64,000 nucleotides of DNA from Actinotalea endophytica (GTDB taxonomy: Bacteria; Actinomycetota; Actinomycetes; Actinomycetales; Cellulomonadaceae). Both the position numbers and the translations under genes were made by a program. The notes under the pieces are model-generated. The model worked only from the letters and a program-made list of their open reading frames with translations. It did no database searches and had not been told where the DNA came from. Positions 1-9,489 of this stretch are shown piece by piece. Position 1 is the stretch's first letter, and each line of letters opens with the position of its first letter. The stretch covers positions 248,001 through 312,000 of the forward strand of contig NZ_JAOVZU010000001.1 in NCBI RefSeq assembly GCF_025717005.1, given 5' to 3'.

Positions 1-468
1 GCGCTGCACGAGGAGTGCGGCGGGCCGGGGGTCGGCGTGATCGGGATGTGCTTCTCCGGGGGCTTCGCGCTCGCCGCGGCCGCCGAGCCCGCGGTGCTCG
101 CCCCGGTGCTCTCGCAGCCGGCCATGCCGGCGCCGATCGGTGCGGGTCGCGCCGCCACCGGGCTGTCGCCGAACGAGGCCGGGATCGTCGCGGACCGGGC
201 CCGCTCGGACGGGCTGTGCGCGCTCGGCCTGCGGTTCACCGCCGACCGAGGCGTCCCGGCGGAGCGGTTCGCCGCGATGGAGCGTCTGCTCGGCCGCGGC
301 TGGCGTGCGTTCGAGATCGACTCCGAGCCCGGGAACCCCCACGGCATCGACCCGCGCTCGCACTCGGTGCTCACCGATCCGTCCGCCGAGGTCCCCGGAC
401 ACCCCACCCAGCTCGCCAACGACGCCGTGGTCGCGTTCCTCCGGGAGCGGCTGATGTCGGGGTCCTGA
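1..468 (+). CDS. Dienelactone hydrolase family protein, 5' end outside window
   Basis: Only the C-terminal 155 codons are present; the frame is open from base 1. The visible part carries the nucleophile elbow GMCFSGG, with cysteine in place of serine, as in dienelactone hydrolases (alpha/beta-hydrolase fold). A downstream NPHG segment may supply the catalytic histidine. Family members hydrolyse lactones or short esters in aromatic catabolism, but the substrate here cannot be read. The protein is probably cytosolic. The next gene, another esterase, has its own promoter about 95 bases on, so the two are probably not one operon. Confidence 0.85.
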   Translation, partial: ALHEECGGPGVGVIGMCFSGGFALAAAAEPAVLAPVLSQPAMPAPIGAGRAATGLSPNEAGIVADRARSDGLCALGLRFTADRGVPAERFAAMERLLGRGWRAFEIDSEPGNPHGIDPRSHSVLTDPSAEVPGHPTQLANDAVVAFLRERLMSGS

Positions 469-561
469 CGGCCGATCGGACGGGCCCCGGCGGTCCACGG
501 ACGAGCCCCGGGGCCGGCGGGCAGCGCTGCGAAGTCGCCTCCGCCGGCACCGCGGCGCTCG

Positions 562-567
562 TATCTT
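562..567 (+). promoter_or_regulatory. -10 box of leaderless esterase transcript
   Basis: TATCTT lies 7 bases before the ATG at 575, with no Shine-Dalgarno sequence between. This is the TANNNT-plus-start arrangement of leaderless actinobacterial mRNAs. A TTG at 566 in the same frame overlaps this box and is not a likely start. Confidence 0.6.
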
Positions 568-574
568 GAGCGAC

Positions 575-1453
575 ATGGACATCGGCGAGCTCCGTCCACC
601 GTCCGCGTCCGGGCCCTGGAGCCCGCCGGAGTTCCTTCCCCCGCTCGACGGACCCGGCCTGGTGACCGGTCGCTCCTGGTCGGGCTGCACGTACGCGGCC
701 CTGGAGGGTTACCGCCCGCTGCTGCTCGACGTGCACCTGCCACCGGGCACGGGGCAGCCGTGGCCGGCCGTCATGTGGATCCACGGCGGCGGGTGGGCCA
801 CCGGCGACCGGCGCTACGTGCCGCTCCAGTGGCCGCAGACCGCGCTCTTCCAGACCCTGCTGGACCGCGGCCTCGCAGTCGTCACCGTCGACTACCGCCA
901 CCTCCGTGAGGCGCCGCTGCCGGCCTGCCTGCGGGACTGCCGGGCGGCGCTCCGCTACGTGCGGCACTTCGCCGCCGACCTGGAGATCGACCCCCGACGG
1001 ATCGGGGTGTGGGGCGAGTCGGCCGGGGGCACCCTCGCGACCCTCGTGGCCCTGTTCGGCTCCCGCGACGACCTCCCGGAGTCGCTGCGGGACGACTCGG
1101 CGGTCCCCACGGGTGACATGTCGGTGCGAGCGGCCGTCGACTGGTACGGCCCGAGCGACCTCGTCCGGCTCGGACGCGAACGCCCGGACCTCTTCACCGA
1201 CCCGGCCGCCGCGGAGCTCGTCTCGCCGCTCCACCAGGTGCACGCCGGGGCGCCGCCGACCCTGCTGATGCACGGGCTGCAGGACGGCATGGTCCCGGTC
1301 GAGGAGAGCCGGTCACTGCACGCGGCGCTCGTCGGGCGGGGCGTCGAGGCGACCCTGCGCGTCGTGCCCGACGCCGATCACTGCTTCATCGGGCAGGACG
1401 TGCGGCCACTGCTGGGTGAGGCCGCAGACTTCCTCGCCGAGGCGCTGCGCTGA
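575..1453 (+). CDS. Alpha/beta-hydrolase esterase (HGGGW / GESAGG type)
   Basis: A 292-residue esterase of the hormone-sensitive-lipase/carboxylesterase type. The oxyanion-hole motif HGGGW is at residues 70-74 and the nucleophile Ser149 sits in GESAGG. Likely catalytic partners are Asp237 (QDGMVP) and His269 (DADHC). There is no signal peptide, so it is probably cytosolic. The ATG at 575 was chosen because it sits 7 bases after a TATCTT box, which makes the in-frame TTG nine bases upstream unlikely. The substrate is not predictable; short-chain esters are the family norm. It is followed at once by the DUF4129 operon on the same strand. Confidence 0.85.
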   Translation: MDIGELRPPSASGPWSPPEFLPPLDGPGLVTGRSWSGCTYAALEGYRPLLLDVHLPPGTGQPWPAVMWIHGGGWATGDRRYVPLQWPQTALFQTLLDRGLAVVTVDYRHLREAPLPACLRDCRAALRYVRHFAADLEIDPRRIGVWGESAGGTLATLVALFGSRDDLPESLRDDSAVPTGDMSVRAAVDWYGPSDLVRLGRERPDLFTDPAAAELVSPLHQVHAGAPPTLLMHGLQDGMVPVEESRSLHAALVGRGVEATLRVVPDADHCFIGQDVRPLLGEAADFLAEALR

Positions 1454-1484
1454 CCCGCGGCGCGGCGCGAGGCAGGATGGCCGG

Positions 1485-2225
1485 GTGAGCAGCGAGGGGC
1501 ACCGCCGGCCGATCACGGCCCGCGCGGCGGTCGTGCTGGGACTCCTGCTGCTCGCGGTGACGGCGTCGGCGCTCGCCGGCCCCTGGTCGCTCGAGCCGGG
1601 GATCTCCGGCGGCTCGGCGGGCCTGTCGCCCGCGCCTGCGTCGCCCACGCCCACGGCGAGCCCGACCGAGTCCGCGGCCGAGACCGGTGTCGAGGCCTCC
1701 CGGCTCGCGCACCTGGACCTCCGTCCGGTCGTCTGGCTGCTCCTGGTGGCCGCGATCGGACTCGCGGCGTGGGTCGCCCGGACGATCCTCGACCGACGAG
1801 GCGACGAGCCTGACGTCGACGAGGCCGTGGGCGGCTTCGACGTCGAACCCGACGAACCGTCGATCTCCGCGCTGCGCGACGGGCTCGCCGAGGCCGCCGA
1901 GCACCTGCGCCGCGAGGGCGAGCCGGCCGACGCGGTGATCGCGGCATGGGTCGCGCTCGAGGCCGCGGCAGGTCGTAGCGGGGTGCACCGCGACCCGGCC
2001 GCCACGCCGACCGAGTTCGTTCTCGAGGTGCTCGACCGGACCCCGGCCGACCGGCGCGCCGCGCGCTCGCTGCTCGGCCGCTACGAGCGTGCCCGGTTCT
2101 CCGGCCGGCCGGTGAGCCTCGAGGACGTCGACGGTGCCGCCGCGGACCTGCGGGCGCTCGCCGCGACCCTGCGCGGCCAGGCGGTCCCGGAGCAGTCCGG
2201 CCGGCACGAGGAACCCGGCCCGTGA
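1485..2225 (+). CDS. DUF4129 domain membrane protein
   Basis: A 246-residue protein with an N-terminal membrane segment (about residues 12-32), a Pro/Thr/Ser-rich external stretch, a second membrane segment (about 80-100) and a cytosolic C-terminal DUF4129 domain containing the GRYERARFSG segment. DUF4129 proteins occur next to MoxR and DUF58 genes, as here, but their role is not established. The GTG at 1485 starts just before the first helix and lies six bases after CAGGAT, a variant of the leaderless -10 seen elsewhere in this window. Its stop overlaps the next start (GTGA), so this is the first gene of a coupled five-gene operon. Confidence 0.85.
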   Translation: MSSEGHRRPITARAAVVLGLLLLAVTASALAGPWSLEPGISGGSAGLSPAPASPTPTASPTESAAETGVEASRLAHLDLRPVVWLLLVAAIGLAAWVARTILDRRGDEPDVDEAVGGFDVEPDEPSISALRDGLAEAAEHLRREGEPADAVIAAWVALEAAAGRSGVHRDPAATPTEFVLEVLDRTPADRRAARSLLGRYERARFSGRPVSLEDVDGAAADLRALAATLRGQAVPEQSGRHEEPGP

Positions 2226-2853
2226 CGCCGTCGAGCCCCGGTGGCGCGACCCGGCCCGAGCCCCGCCCGAACCCGCCCGGTCCGGGAACGGCCGGGTCGG
2301 ACGGTGCCGCCACCGGCTCGACGTCGCGCCCCACCCCGCGGCGTGGTGTCGCGCGCCTCGCGGACTGGCGGCTGTGGGGTGCGGCGGTGGGGGCGGCCGG
2401 GCTGGCCACCCTGGTCGGCCTCGCCGCGATCGACGTGCTCGTGATCGGGCTCGCAGCGCTCGCGGTCGGTCTCGTCGTGCCGCGGCTCGACGTCGACACC
2501 GACCCGGGCTGGCCGCGACCTCGCCCGCACGAGCGCCACGGGGCACGCGCCGAGGTCGCCGCGCTCACCTGGTCGCTGGCCGGCCGCGACGGCCGGGTCT
2601 CCGAACCGGCGGTCCGCCGCCTGCGCACGGTCGCCGAGCGTCGACTGGCCCGCGCCGGGCTGCCGCTGTCCGCCGGGTTCGTCGGACCGGCCGATGCCCG
2701 TGGTGCGGCCGAACGGGCAGCGGCCCGAGCCGCGCTCGGCGACCGCGCCTGGGATGCCCTCACCATGCCCGGCGGTCGGCTGCCACCCGCCGCCGACGTC
2801 GCCGCCTGCGTCCGTGCCCTGGAGGACGTGCTGCCCACCCGAGAGGAGAGCCG

Positions 2854-2857
<4 letters not shown>
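2222..2857 (+). CDS. Unknown two-helix membrane protein of the MoxR-DUF58 operon
   Basis: A 211-residue protein I cannot assign to a family. It has a long Pro/Gly/Arg-rich cytosolic N-terminus, two closely spaced membrane helices (about residues 54-90) and a charged, alanine-rich helical C-terminal domain. It overlaps the preceding and following genes by 4 bases each, so it is translated with the DUF4129 protein and the MoxR ATPase. A structural or adaptor role in the same membrane complex is plausible, but that is inference from position only. Confidence 0.75.
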
Positions 2858-3840
<983 letters not shown>

Positions 3841-3853
3841 TCGTCCCGCAGCG

Positions 3854-5140
3854 ATGAGCGAGCCCCGCGCGCCGCAACACTGGTGGCTCGCCGACGACGT
3901 CGTGCTCACGCTCGGCGCCGGCGCGCTGCTGGTGCTGGTGGGTGTGCTGGCCGGGCGTCCCGAGGTCGCGCTGGTCGCCGCGCCGCTCGTGCTCGTCGGG
4001 GCCCGTGGCGTGCTGCGGCACGACCCGGACGCCGACCTGCCGCAGGTGCAGGTGCGGCCCGCCGGCGTGGCCGAGCCGGGGCGTGCGGCCGCGACCGTGG
4101 AGCTCTCGCTGCCGGAGCGGGCCGGTTGGCTCCGGGTCCGGCTGAGCCGCGCCGGGCACGACGACCGCGAGCTGCTGCTCGCCGCCCGCCCCGCCTTCGA
4201 CGTCACGACGCACTCGGTGCGCACCGGCCCGCAGGAGCTCCTCGGCGTCGACGTGCAGGCCATCGGGCTCGGCGGCCTGACCGGCAGCGAGGCGGTGCGG
4301 GTCCCGGCGGCGATGGTCGTGGTCCGCCCCCGCACGCGGCGGGTGGATGCCGTTCCGGTGCCGCCGACGCTGCGCGGCCACACCGGCCAGCACGCCTCCC
4401 GGCGCCCGGGTGACGGCGGTGACTTCCGGGACCTGCACCCGTTCATGCCCGGCGACACGCTGCGTCGGGTGGACTGGAAGGTCACCGCACGCCTGTCACC
4501 CGACGTCGACGCGCTGTGGGTGCGGCGCACGTTCGCGCTCGCCGAGGCGCACGTCGTGATCCTGGTCGACTCGCGCGACGACGTCGGCCCCGACCCGACG
4601 ACCTGGAGCGGATCGGGCCAGGTTCGTCCGGACGACCAGACGTCGCTCGACCTGGCCCGCGCTGCCGCGCTCAGCCTGACCCGGGCGTACGTCGCAGCCG
4701 GGGACCGGGTGGGGGTCGAGGACCTCGCCTCGCTGCGCCACCCGATGCGACCCGCGGCCGGCCGACGGCACGTCGAACGCGTCGGGCGGTGGCTGTCCAC
4801 GGTGCGGCCCTACGGTGCGCCGCGGGCGCTGGTCCGCCCGCCACGGGTGCCCGCCGGGGCGCTCGTGGTGGTGGTGTCCACCTTCCTGGACGGCGAGGCG
4901 GCCGACCTCGCCGCACTCTGGTCGCGGGCCGGCCACCGAGTGGTCGCGGTCGACGTGCTCCCGCCGCTGCGCCGGGTCCACCTGAGCGCGCGCGAACGCC
5001 TCGCGCTGCGCCTGGTCGACGTCGAGCGATCCGACCGGCTGGCCGGTCTCGCCGCGGCGGGCGTCGAGCTGGTCGGCTGGGGTGCGGGCCGGGCGGACGC
5101 CGACCTGCGCCGGCTGACCACGCGCAGGTGGCGGCGATGA
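3854..5140 (+). CDS. DUF58 domain protein
   Basis: A 428-residue protein with two N-terminal membrane helices (about residues 16-50) and the DUF58 signature at residues 191-214 (RDLHPFMPGDTLRRVDWK). The C-terminal half has a VWA-like arrangement with a short DSR motif after ILVD. It is the usual partner of MoxR ATPases and is thought to work in envelope assembly or stress resistance. The start lies 13 bases after the MoxR stop inside a duplicated CCGCAGCGATGA sequence, and the stop overlaps the next ATG. Confidence 0.88.
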   Translation: MSEPRAPQHWWLADDVVLTLGAGALLVLVGVLAGRPEVALVAAPLVLVGARGVLRHDPDADLPQVQVRPAGVAEPGRAAATVELSLPERAGWLRVRLSRAGHDDRELLLAARPAFDVTTHSVRTGPQELLGVDVQAIGLGGLTGSEAVRVPAAMVVVRPRTRRVDAVPVPPTLRGHTGQHASRRPGDGGDFRDLHPFMPGDTLRRVDWKVTARLSPDVDALWVRRTFALAEAHVVILVDSRDDVGPDPTTWSGSGQVRPDDQTSLDLARAAALSLTRAYVAAGDRVGVEDLASLRHPMRPAAGRRHVERVGRWLSTVRPYGAPRALVRPPRVPAGALVVVVSTFLDGEAADLAALWSRAGHRVVAVDVLPPLRRVHLSARERLALRLVDVERSDRLAGLAAAGVELVGWGAGRADADLRRLTTRRWRR

Positions 5141-5766
5141 GCGGGTTGCGGCTCGGGCCGCCCCGCCCGGGCGTGCGCCGCGCCGATGCGCCTCGCCGGG
5201 GGTCGTCCCGGACGGCCTGGCCGCGCGACGACCGCTCGCGGGCCCGCGCGCGGCGACTCGAGGTCGACCTGCCGGGCGCGGTGCCCGGTTGGGTCGTCCG
5301 GCTGGTCCCGTCGGTCCTGGTGCTGGTGGTGATCGTGTCGGCCGATCGCTCGCCGATCGGAACGGCCGTCGGGTCGGTGCTCGCGGTGCTCGCCGCGATC
5401 CGCCCGCGGGCCGCCGTCGCGGCGGGCCTTGCCGTGCTGCTCGCGGCCGCCGCGCTCGTCCGGGGCGGTCCGGCGTTCGCGCACGGCGCCGCCCCGGTTG
5501 CCTGGCAGGTGCTCGGCGTTCACCTGGTCCTGGCCGGTCAGGTCCTGGCCCGCCACGTGTCCTGGCGGTCGACCGTCGACCCCGCCGCGATCGGCGCGGC
5601 GCTGCGCGACCTGCTGCCCGCCCAGCTCGTGGCGCAGCTGCTCGTCCTGCTGGCGTGGGCGCTGGCCGGAGGCCCGGCCGAGCCGTGGTGGCGGCTCGTG
5701 GGCGTCGCGGCCATGGTGGGCCTCGCGCTGCTCGCCTTCCCGACCGATCGTTCCCGCCGACGCTGA
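5137..5766 (+). CDS. Unknown polytopic membrane protein ending the MoxR-DUF58 operon
   Basis: A 209-residue protein with a basic N-terminal tail of about 50 residues and four to five hydrophobic segments between about residues 50 and 205. I recognise no family. Its ATG overlaps the DUF58 stop (ATGA), so it belongs to the same operon and probably to the same membrane assembly. It is followed by a separate promoter region. Confidence 0.75.
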   Translation: MSGLRLGPPRPGVRRADAPRRGSSRTAWPRDDRSRARARRLEVDLPGAVPGWVVRLVPSVLVLVVIVSADRSPIGTAVGSVLAVLAAIRPRAAVAAGLAVLLAAAALVRGGPAFAHGAAPVAWQVLGVHLVLAGQVLARHVSWRSTVDPAAIGAALRDLLPAQLVAQLLVLLAWALAGGPAEPWWRLVGVAAMVGLALLAFPTDRSRRR

Positions 5767-5818
5767 GGCTCGTCCACAGCGCGGCCGGACCCTGCCGGGA
5801 CGCGTCCGGCCCCGCGCC

Positions 5819-5824
5819 TAGCGT
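5819..5824 (+). promoter_or_regulatory. -10 box upstream of the small helical protein gene
   Basis: TAGCGT lies 22 bases before the ATG at 5847, with a GAAGGGG Shine-Dalgarno-like sequence at 5834-5840. Unlike most promoters in the window, this one would give a short leader. Confidence 0.4.
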
Positions 5825-5846
5825 CGGCCGGGCGAAGGGGGTGGCG

Positions 5847-6116
5847 ATGGACGGGTGCATCGACGCGCGGGGCGACCTGGGCGGGCTCGTGGCCGATCTG
5901 GACCGCACGGCGCGGCTGGTGGCGGCGGCCGACCCGGAGCTCTGGTCCTCGCCGGCGGCCAGGCTCTACCGCGCGCGGCTCGCGCAGCTGCGGCACGACG
6001 TGGGTGTGCTCGTGGCCGCAGCGGACGAGGCGCGCGGCCCGGTGGCCGAGGCGCTCGCCGCCGAGCCCGCGGTCGGGCTGTTGCGCAGCCCGTTCCGCGT
6101 GTCGGTGGAGCCGTGA
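5847..6116 (+). CDS. Small helical protein, WXG100-like in character
   Basis: An 89-residue, alanine-rich, almost entirely helical protein. It has a WSSPAARLYRARLAQL segment around the middle and no membrane span or signal peptide. Size and helical pattern recall WXG100/ESX-type proteins, but no canonical WxG turn is seen, so this is only a resemblance. A GAAGGGG ribosome-binding sequence precedes the ATG. The stop overlaps the next gene by 4 bases, so it is cotranslated with a large lipase-like hydrolase whose N-terminus is also helical. Confidence 0.7.
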   Translation: MDGCIDARGDLGGLVADLDRTARLVAAADPELWSSPAARLYRARLAQLRHDVGVLVAAADEARGPVAEALAAEPAVGLLRSPFRVSVEP

Positions 6117-7780
6117 GCGCCGGGCCGGCCGGTGACGGGTCGGCCGGCGGCGCGAGCGGTAGTGCGTCCGGCGACGGCACTGGCATCACGGTCACCGGCG
6201 GCGCGGGCGGAACCCGAGCCCGGCTCGACGAGCTCGAGGCGATCGTCCGCGCCCTGCGTGACGCCGCGTGGTGCCTCGGCGACGCGGAGCGGGCGCACCG
6301 CCGGCTCACCGCGGAGGTGATCCGTCGGGTGGGCAGCGGTGCGGCGTCGGCGGCCCTGGAGCGGCTCGGCGGTCGGCGCGGGCTCGCCCCGGTGGCGGAC
6401 GAGGCCGGGTCGCTGGCCGCAGCCGTGCAGCGCACCGTCCGCGCGTACGGCGACGCGGATGCGGACGCGACGCAGGCGATGCGGGCGGTGACCGTCGAGG
6501 CGGCACGTACTTTGGGCGAGTCCGGACCGTTCGGGTGGGTGCTCGCCGCACGCGCCGCCGTCTCGGGGGTGTGGTTCCTCGCCCTGGCGCGCATGTCGCG
6601 GTGGACCCCGACGCCGTTCGGCGCGGCGATGCGGTGGCTCGGCAGCCCGGCCGTCGCCGGCCGCACCGACGCCTGGGGCGCCGTGGGGCGCTTGCTGGCC
6701 GGGCCCGGCGTGCTGCCGGAGCTGCCGAACCCGGATCGTCTGGCAGCCGAGATCGGAGTCGCCTCGCTCGCCGCTTTCCTCACCGGTGCGCTGCCCGGCC
6801 GGGCACCGGCGCTCGCGGACCCGGTGCCGCTCGGCTCGTGGGACGCGCTGCTCCTCGCCTCGCCGTTCCTTCCCGCGACGATGCTCCGGGTGACCCCCGT
6901 CGGCGTCGAACGCGCCGAGCCGCCGCGCGACGAGGCCGACGTGCTCGCGCTGGTCGACGAGCAGTACGTGGGTGACGGCGCGGTGGCCGGCCAGGTCGCG
7001 GTGCAGCGGCTCGATCACGCGGACGGTTCGCGGTCGTGGGTGGTCGCGATCCCCGGCACCGAGGAGTGGACGTTCGGCGGGGCCAACCCGCTGGACGGGC
7101 TCTCCGATCTCGAGCTGGTGGCGTCGGCGGTCGACGACGTGACCCGGACCGTGCTGCGCGCCATGGCGCTCGCCGGCATCGGGACCGACGAGCCCGTCCT
7201 GCTTGCGGGCCACAGCCTCGGGGGGATCGTCGCCGCTCGGATCGCCGCGACGTCCGACTACCGCGTGGTGGCGTTGCTCACGGCGGGTTCGCCGGTCTCG
7301 GGGATCCCGGTGCCGGGTGGAACCGCGGCACTGCATCTCGAGCACGCCCAGGACCCTGTGCCCGGTCTGCGCGGCCTGCCGAACCCGGACGAGGTGAACC
7401 GGACCACGGTGGTGCGGGACCTCGGCGTCCCGGACCCCGGCGCGGGTCAGGGGTCAGCGGGCGGTGTGCCGGTCGTCGGCGGGTCGGCGGGTGGCGTGTC
7501 GGCTGCGCATGCGTTGTCCGCCTACCGACGCACCGCCGAGCTGCTGCCCGGGGACGACGTCTCGGTCGGCGCGTTCCGCGACGCGACGGGCCCGGTGCTC
7601 GGGGACGACGTGGTCGGTGCGACCACGTGGACCTTCGCCGGGGAGCGCGTGCCGCTCGATGCCGACCCGGCGGGCCGGTCCGTGCGCGGCCTTCGCAGCG
7701 ATGGCGTGCCGGAGACTCAGCTGCCCGGCAGCGGGCTCACTTCCGGTCTCGTGGGAGGAAGACGCTCAGCACCACGGTGA
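6113..7780 (+). CDS. Lipase-like alpha/beta hydrolase with long helical N-terminal domain
   Basis: A 555-residue protein. The N-terminal third is a Gly/Ser-rich leader followed by long alanine-rich helices. The second half is an alpha/beta-hydrolase domain with Ser368 in GHSLGG and a later LEHAQDPVPG segment that resembles the acid/His region of class 3-like lipases. A Gly/Val-rich insert lies near residue 450. The GTG at 6113 overlaps the stop of the small helical protein. The gene converges on and overlaps by 44 bp the end of a minus-strand membrane gene. The substrate is unknown; the pairing with a WXG-like partner suggests an envelope or secreted role, which is inference. Confidence 0.8.
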   Translation: MSAGPAGDGSAGGASGSASGDGTGITVTGGAGGTRARLDELEAIVRALRDAAWCLGDAERAHRRLTAEVIRRVGSGAASAALERLGGRRGLAPVADEAGSLAAAVQRTVRAYGDADADATQAMRAVTVEAARTLGESGPFGWVLAARAAVSGVWFLALARMSRWTPTPFGAAMRWLGSPAVAGRTDAWGAVGRLLAGPGVLPELPNPDRLAAEIGVASLAAFLTGALPGRAPALADPVPLGSWDALLLASPFLPATMLRVTPVGVERAEPPRDEADVLALVDEQYVGDGAVAGQVAVQRLDHADGSRSWVVAIPGTEEWTFGGANPLDGLSDLELVASAVDDVTRTVLRAMALAGIGTDEPVLLAGHSLGGIVAARIAATSDYRVVALLTAGSPVSGIPVPGGTAALHLEHAQDPVPGLRGLPNPDEVNRTTVVRDLGVPDPGAGQGSAGGVPVVGGSAGGVSAAHALSAYRRTAELLPGDDVSVGAFRDATGPVLGDDVVGATTWTFAGERVPLDADPAGRSVRGLRSDGVPETQLPGSGLTSGLVGGRRSAPR

Positions 7781-8117
7781 CGATCGCGATGATGAAGCCG
7801 CCGACGACGGCGTTGCCGAAGCTCGCCACGCGCAGCCCGTACTCCGTCCACTCCGAGATCCAGCCGACCAGCATCAGCATCAGCGCGTTCACCACGAGGC
7901 TGAACAGGCCGAGGGTCAGCAGGTAGAGCGGGAACGAGATGACTTTGACGATCGGCTTGACGATCCCGTTGACCAGACCGAACACGACGGCGACCGCGAC
8001 GAAGGTGAGGACCCGGGTCCCGGTGCTGTCACCGCCGATCACCTCGATGCCGGACAGCAGCAGTGTGGCCACCCAGATCGCGACGGCCTGGACGGCCACT
8101 TGGAGGAGCATGCGCAT
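7737..8117 (-). CDS. Four-helix membrane protein of the phage_holin_4_2 (PF04020) type
   Basis: A 126-residue protein with four hydrophobic helices and the conserved GLVNGIVKPIVKVISFPLYL-like loop that defines the PF04020 family. Despite the family name, these are ordinary chromosomal membrane proteins of unknown function in many bacteria, and nothing phage-like surrounds this gene. The ATG at 8117 was chosen because AAAGGA stands 8 bases upstream; an ATG three codons earlier (8126) is right against that sequence. It overlaps the convergent hydrolase gene by 44 bp. Confidence 0.85.
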   Translation of the reverse strand: MRMLLQVAVQAVAIWVATLLLSGIEVIGGDSTGTRVLTFVAVAVVFGLVNGIVKPIVKVISFPLYLLTLGLFSLVVNALMLMLVGWISEWTEYGLRVASFGNAVVGGFIIAIVTVVLSVFLPRDRK

Positions 8118-8180
8118 GGCGTCCATCCTTTCATCGGATCCGACGGCCCCTGGTCCGCTCCGCTGCGGTCCGGACGCTGG

Positions 8181-8186
8181 CATGCT
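8181..8186 (+). promoter_or_regulatory. Variant -10 box (CATGCT) before the hisC-type gene
   Basis: CATGCT lies six bases before the GTG at 8193, with no ribosome-binding sequence between. The same box with the same spacing precedes the MFS gene at 42348, which supports a leaderless promoter variant. Confidence 0.4.
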
Positions 8187-8192
8187 GGCCCG

Positions 8193-9419
8193 GTGACCGA
8201 GCCCACCGAGCACCTCGACCCCGCCCCCGCCCCCGACGTAGACCCCGACGTAGACCCCGACGTCGACCCCGCCCCGGCCGCCGACGTCGACCCCGCCTCG
8301 GCCGTCGAGCCTGCCGACAGCGCCGCCTCCGGGCCGGCCGACGCCGGCCGCCTGCCGCGTCCGCTGCCCCGCCCGGTGGTCGCCGCGCTGCCCGCCTACG
8401 TGCCCGGCGCGCGTCCCAGCGACGACCGTGCGCACAAGCTCTCGTCGAACGAGAACCCGTACCCGCCGCTCGGCCCCGTGCAGGACGTCATCGCCGAGGC
8501 GGCGGGGCGGGTCAACCGGTACCCGGAGATGTTCGCCGACACCCTGGTCGCGGCGATCGCGCAGCGGCACGGCGTCGCGGCCGAGAACGTCGTCGCCTCG
8601 ACCGGTTCGGTCGCCGTGCTCGGCCATGTGCTCCAGGCGTTCTGCGAGCCCGGCGACCAGGTGGTCACCGCATGGCGGTCGTTCGAGGCCTACCCGATCC
8701 TGGTGCGGCTCACCGGTGCCGAGCACGTCCAGGTGCCGCTGACCTCCGACGCCCGGCACGACCTCGCCGCGATGGCCGCCGCCGTGACCGAGCGCACGAA
8801 GGTCCTCATGGTCTGCACGCCGAACAACCCGACCGGACCCGTGGTGCACCACGACGAGATGGTCGAGCTGCTCGCCACGGTGCCTCGCGACGTGCTCGTC
8901 GTGATCGACGAGGCGTACGTCGAGTTCGTCACCGACCCCGACGCCGCACAGGGCGGCCGGCTGCTCGCCGACCACGCCAACGTGGTGCTGCTGCGCACCT
9001 TCTCGAAGGCCTACGGGCTCGCCGGACTGCGGGTCGGCTACGCGGTCGCGCACCGCGAGGTCGCCGCCGCGGTACGCACCGCGGCCACGCCGTTCGGGGT
9101 CAACGAGCTCGCGCAGACCGCGGCGCTCGCCTCCCTCGACGCCGCCGAGGCGCTGATGGACCGTGTGCGGGACGTGGTGGCCGAGCGCGAGCGGGTCGTC
9201 GCCGCGCTGCGCCGCCAGGGCTGGGATGTGCCGGACGCGCAGGGCAACTTCGTCTGGCTCGCCACGGCCGAACACACCACCGACCTGGCCTCCCGGGCGG
9301 CGGCCCGCGGCCTGCTCGTCCGGCCGTTCGCCGGTGAGGGCGTGCGGGTCTCGATCGGCTCGCCCGAGGCGAACGACGCGGTCCTCGCGCTCACGGCGGA
9401 GTGGGCACCGATCGACTGA
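8193..9419 (+). CDS. hisC: Histidinol-phosphate / aromatic aminotransferase (HisC/Pat type)
   Basis: A 408-residue fold-type I PLP aminotransferase with the HisC signature LSSNENPYPPLGP, the NNPTGP substrate/PLP loop, DEAYVEF, and Schiff-base Lys272 in TFSKAYGLAGLR. The family uses glutamate to form histidinol phosphate or aromatic amino acids. The isolated location and the YVPGARP start of the core resemble the Pat/HisC2 subgroup, so aromatic aminotransferase is as likely as histidine synthesis. The first 50 residues are an unusual Pro/Asp/Ala tail with the 12-bp repeat GACGTAGACCCC encoding repeated DVDP, so the true start could lie further in. A CATGCT box stands 6 bases before the chosen GTG. 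Confidence 0.88.
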   Translation: MTEPTEHLDPAPAPDVDPDVDPDVDPAPAADVDPASAVEPADSAASGPADAGRLPRPLPRPVVAALPAYVPGARPSDDRAHKLSSNENPYPPLGPVQDVIAEAAGRVNRYPEMFADTLVAAIAQRHGVAAENVVASTGSVAVLGHVLQAFCEPGDQVVTAWRSFEAYPILVRLTGAEHVQVPLTSDARHDLAAMAAAVTERTKVLMVCTPNNPTGPVVHHDEMVELLATVPRDVLVVIDEAYVEFVTDPDAAQGGRLLADHANVVLLRTFSKAYGLAGLRVGYAVAHREVAAAVRTAATPFGVNELAQTAALASLDAAEALMDRVRDVVAERERVVAALRRQGWDVPDAQGNFVWLATAEHTTDLASRAAARGLLVRPFAGEGVRVSIGSPEANDAVLALTAEWAPID

Positions 9420-9477
9420 CGGCAGGGTAGGCGCCGATCGAGCGGGCGCCGATCGACTGCGGGCAGGTCTGCCCTCG

Positions 9478-9483
9478 TAGGCT
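9478..9483 (+). promoter_or_regulatory. -10 box of leaderless F420/PPOX transcript
   Basis: TAGGCT lies six bases before the ATG at 9490, with no Shine-Dalgarno sequence. Confidence 0.6.
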
Positions 9484-9489
9484 CGTCGC

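Noticed and set aside
566-574. TTG start three codons before the esterase ATG
   Set aside because: It lies inside the TATCTT -10 box, so it could not be part of the mRNA if that promoter is used.
7737-8117. Prophage holin
   Set aside because: The family name is misleading; the protein is a widespread chromosomal membrane protein, and no phage genes surround it.
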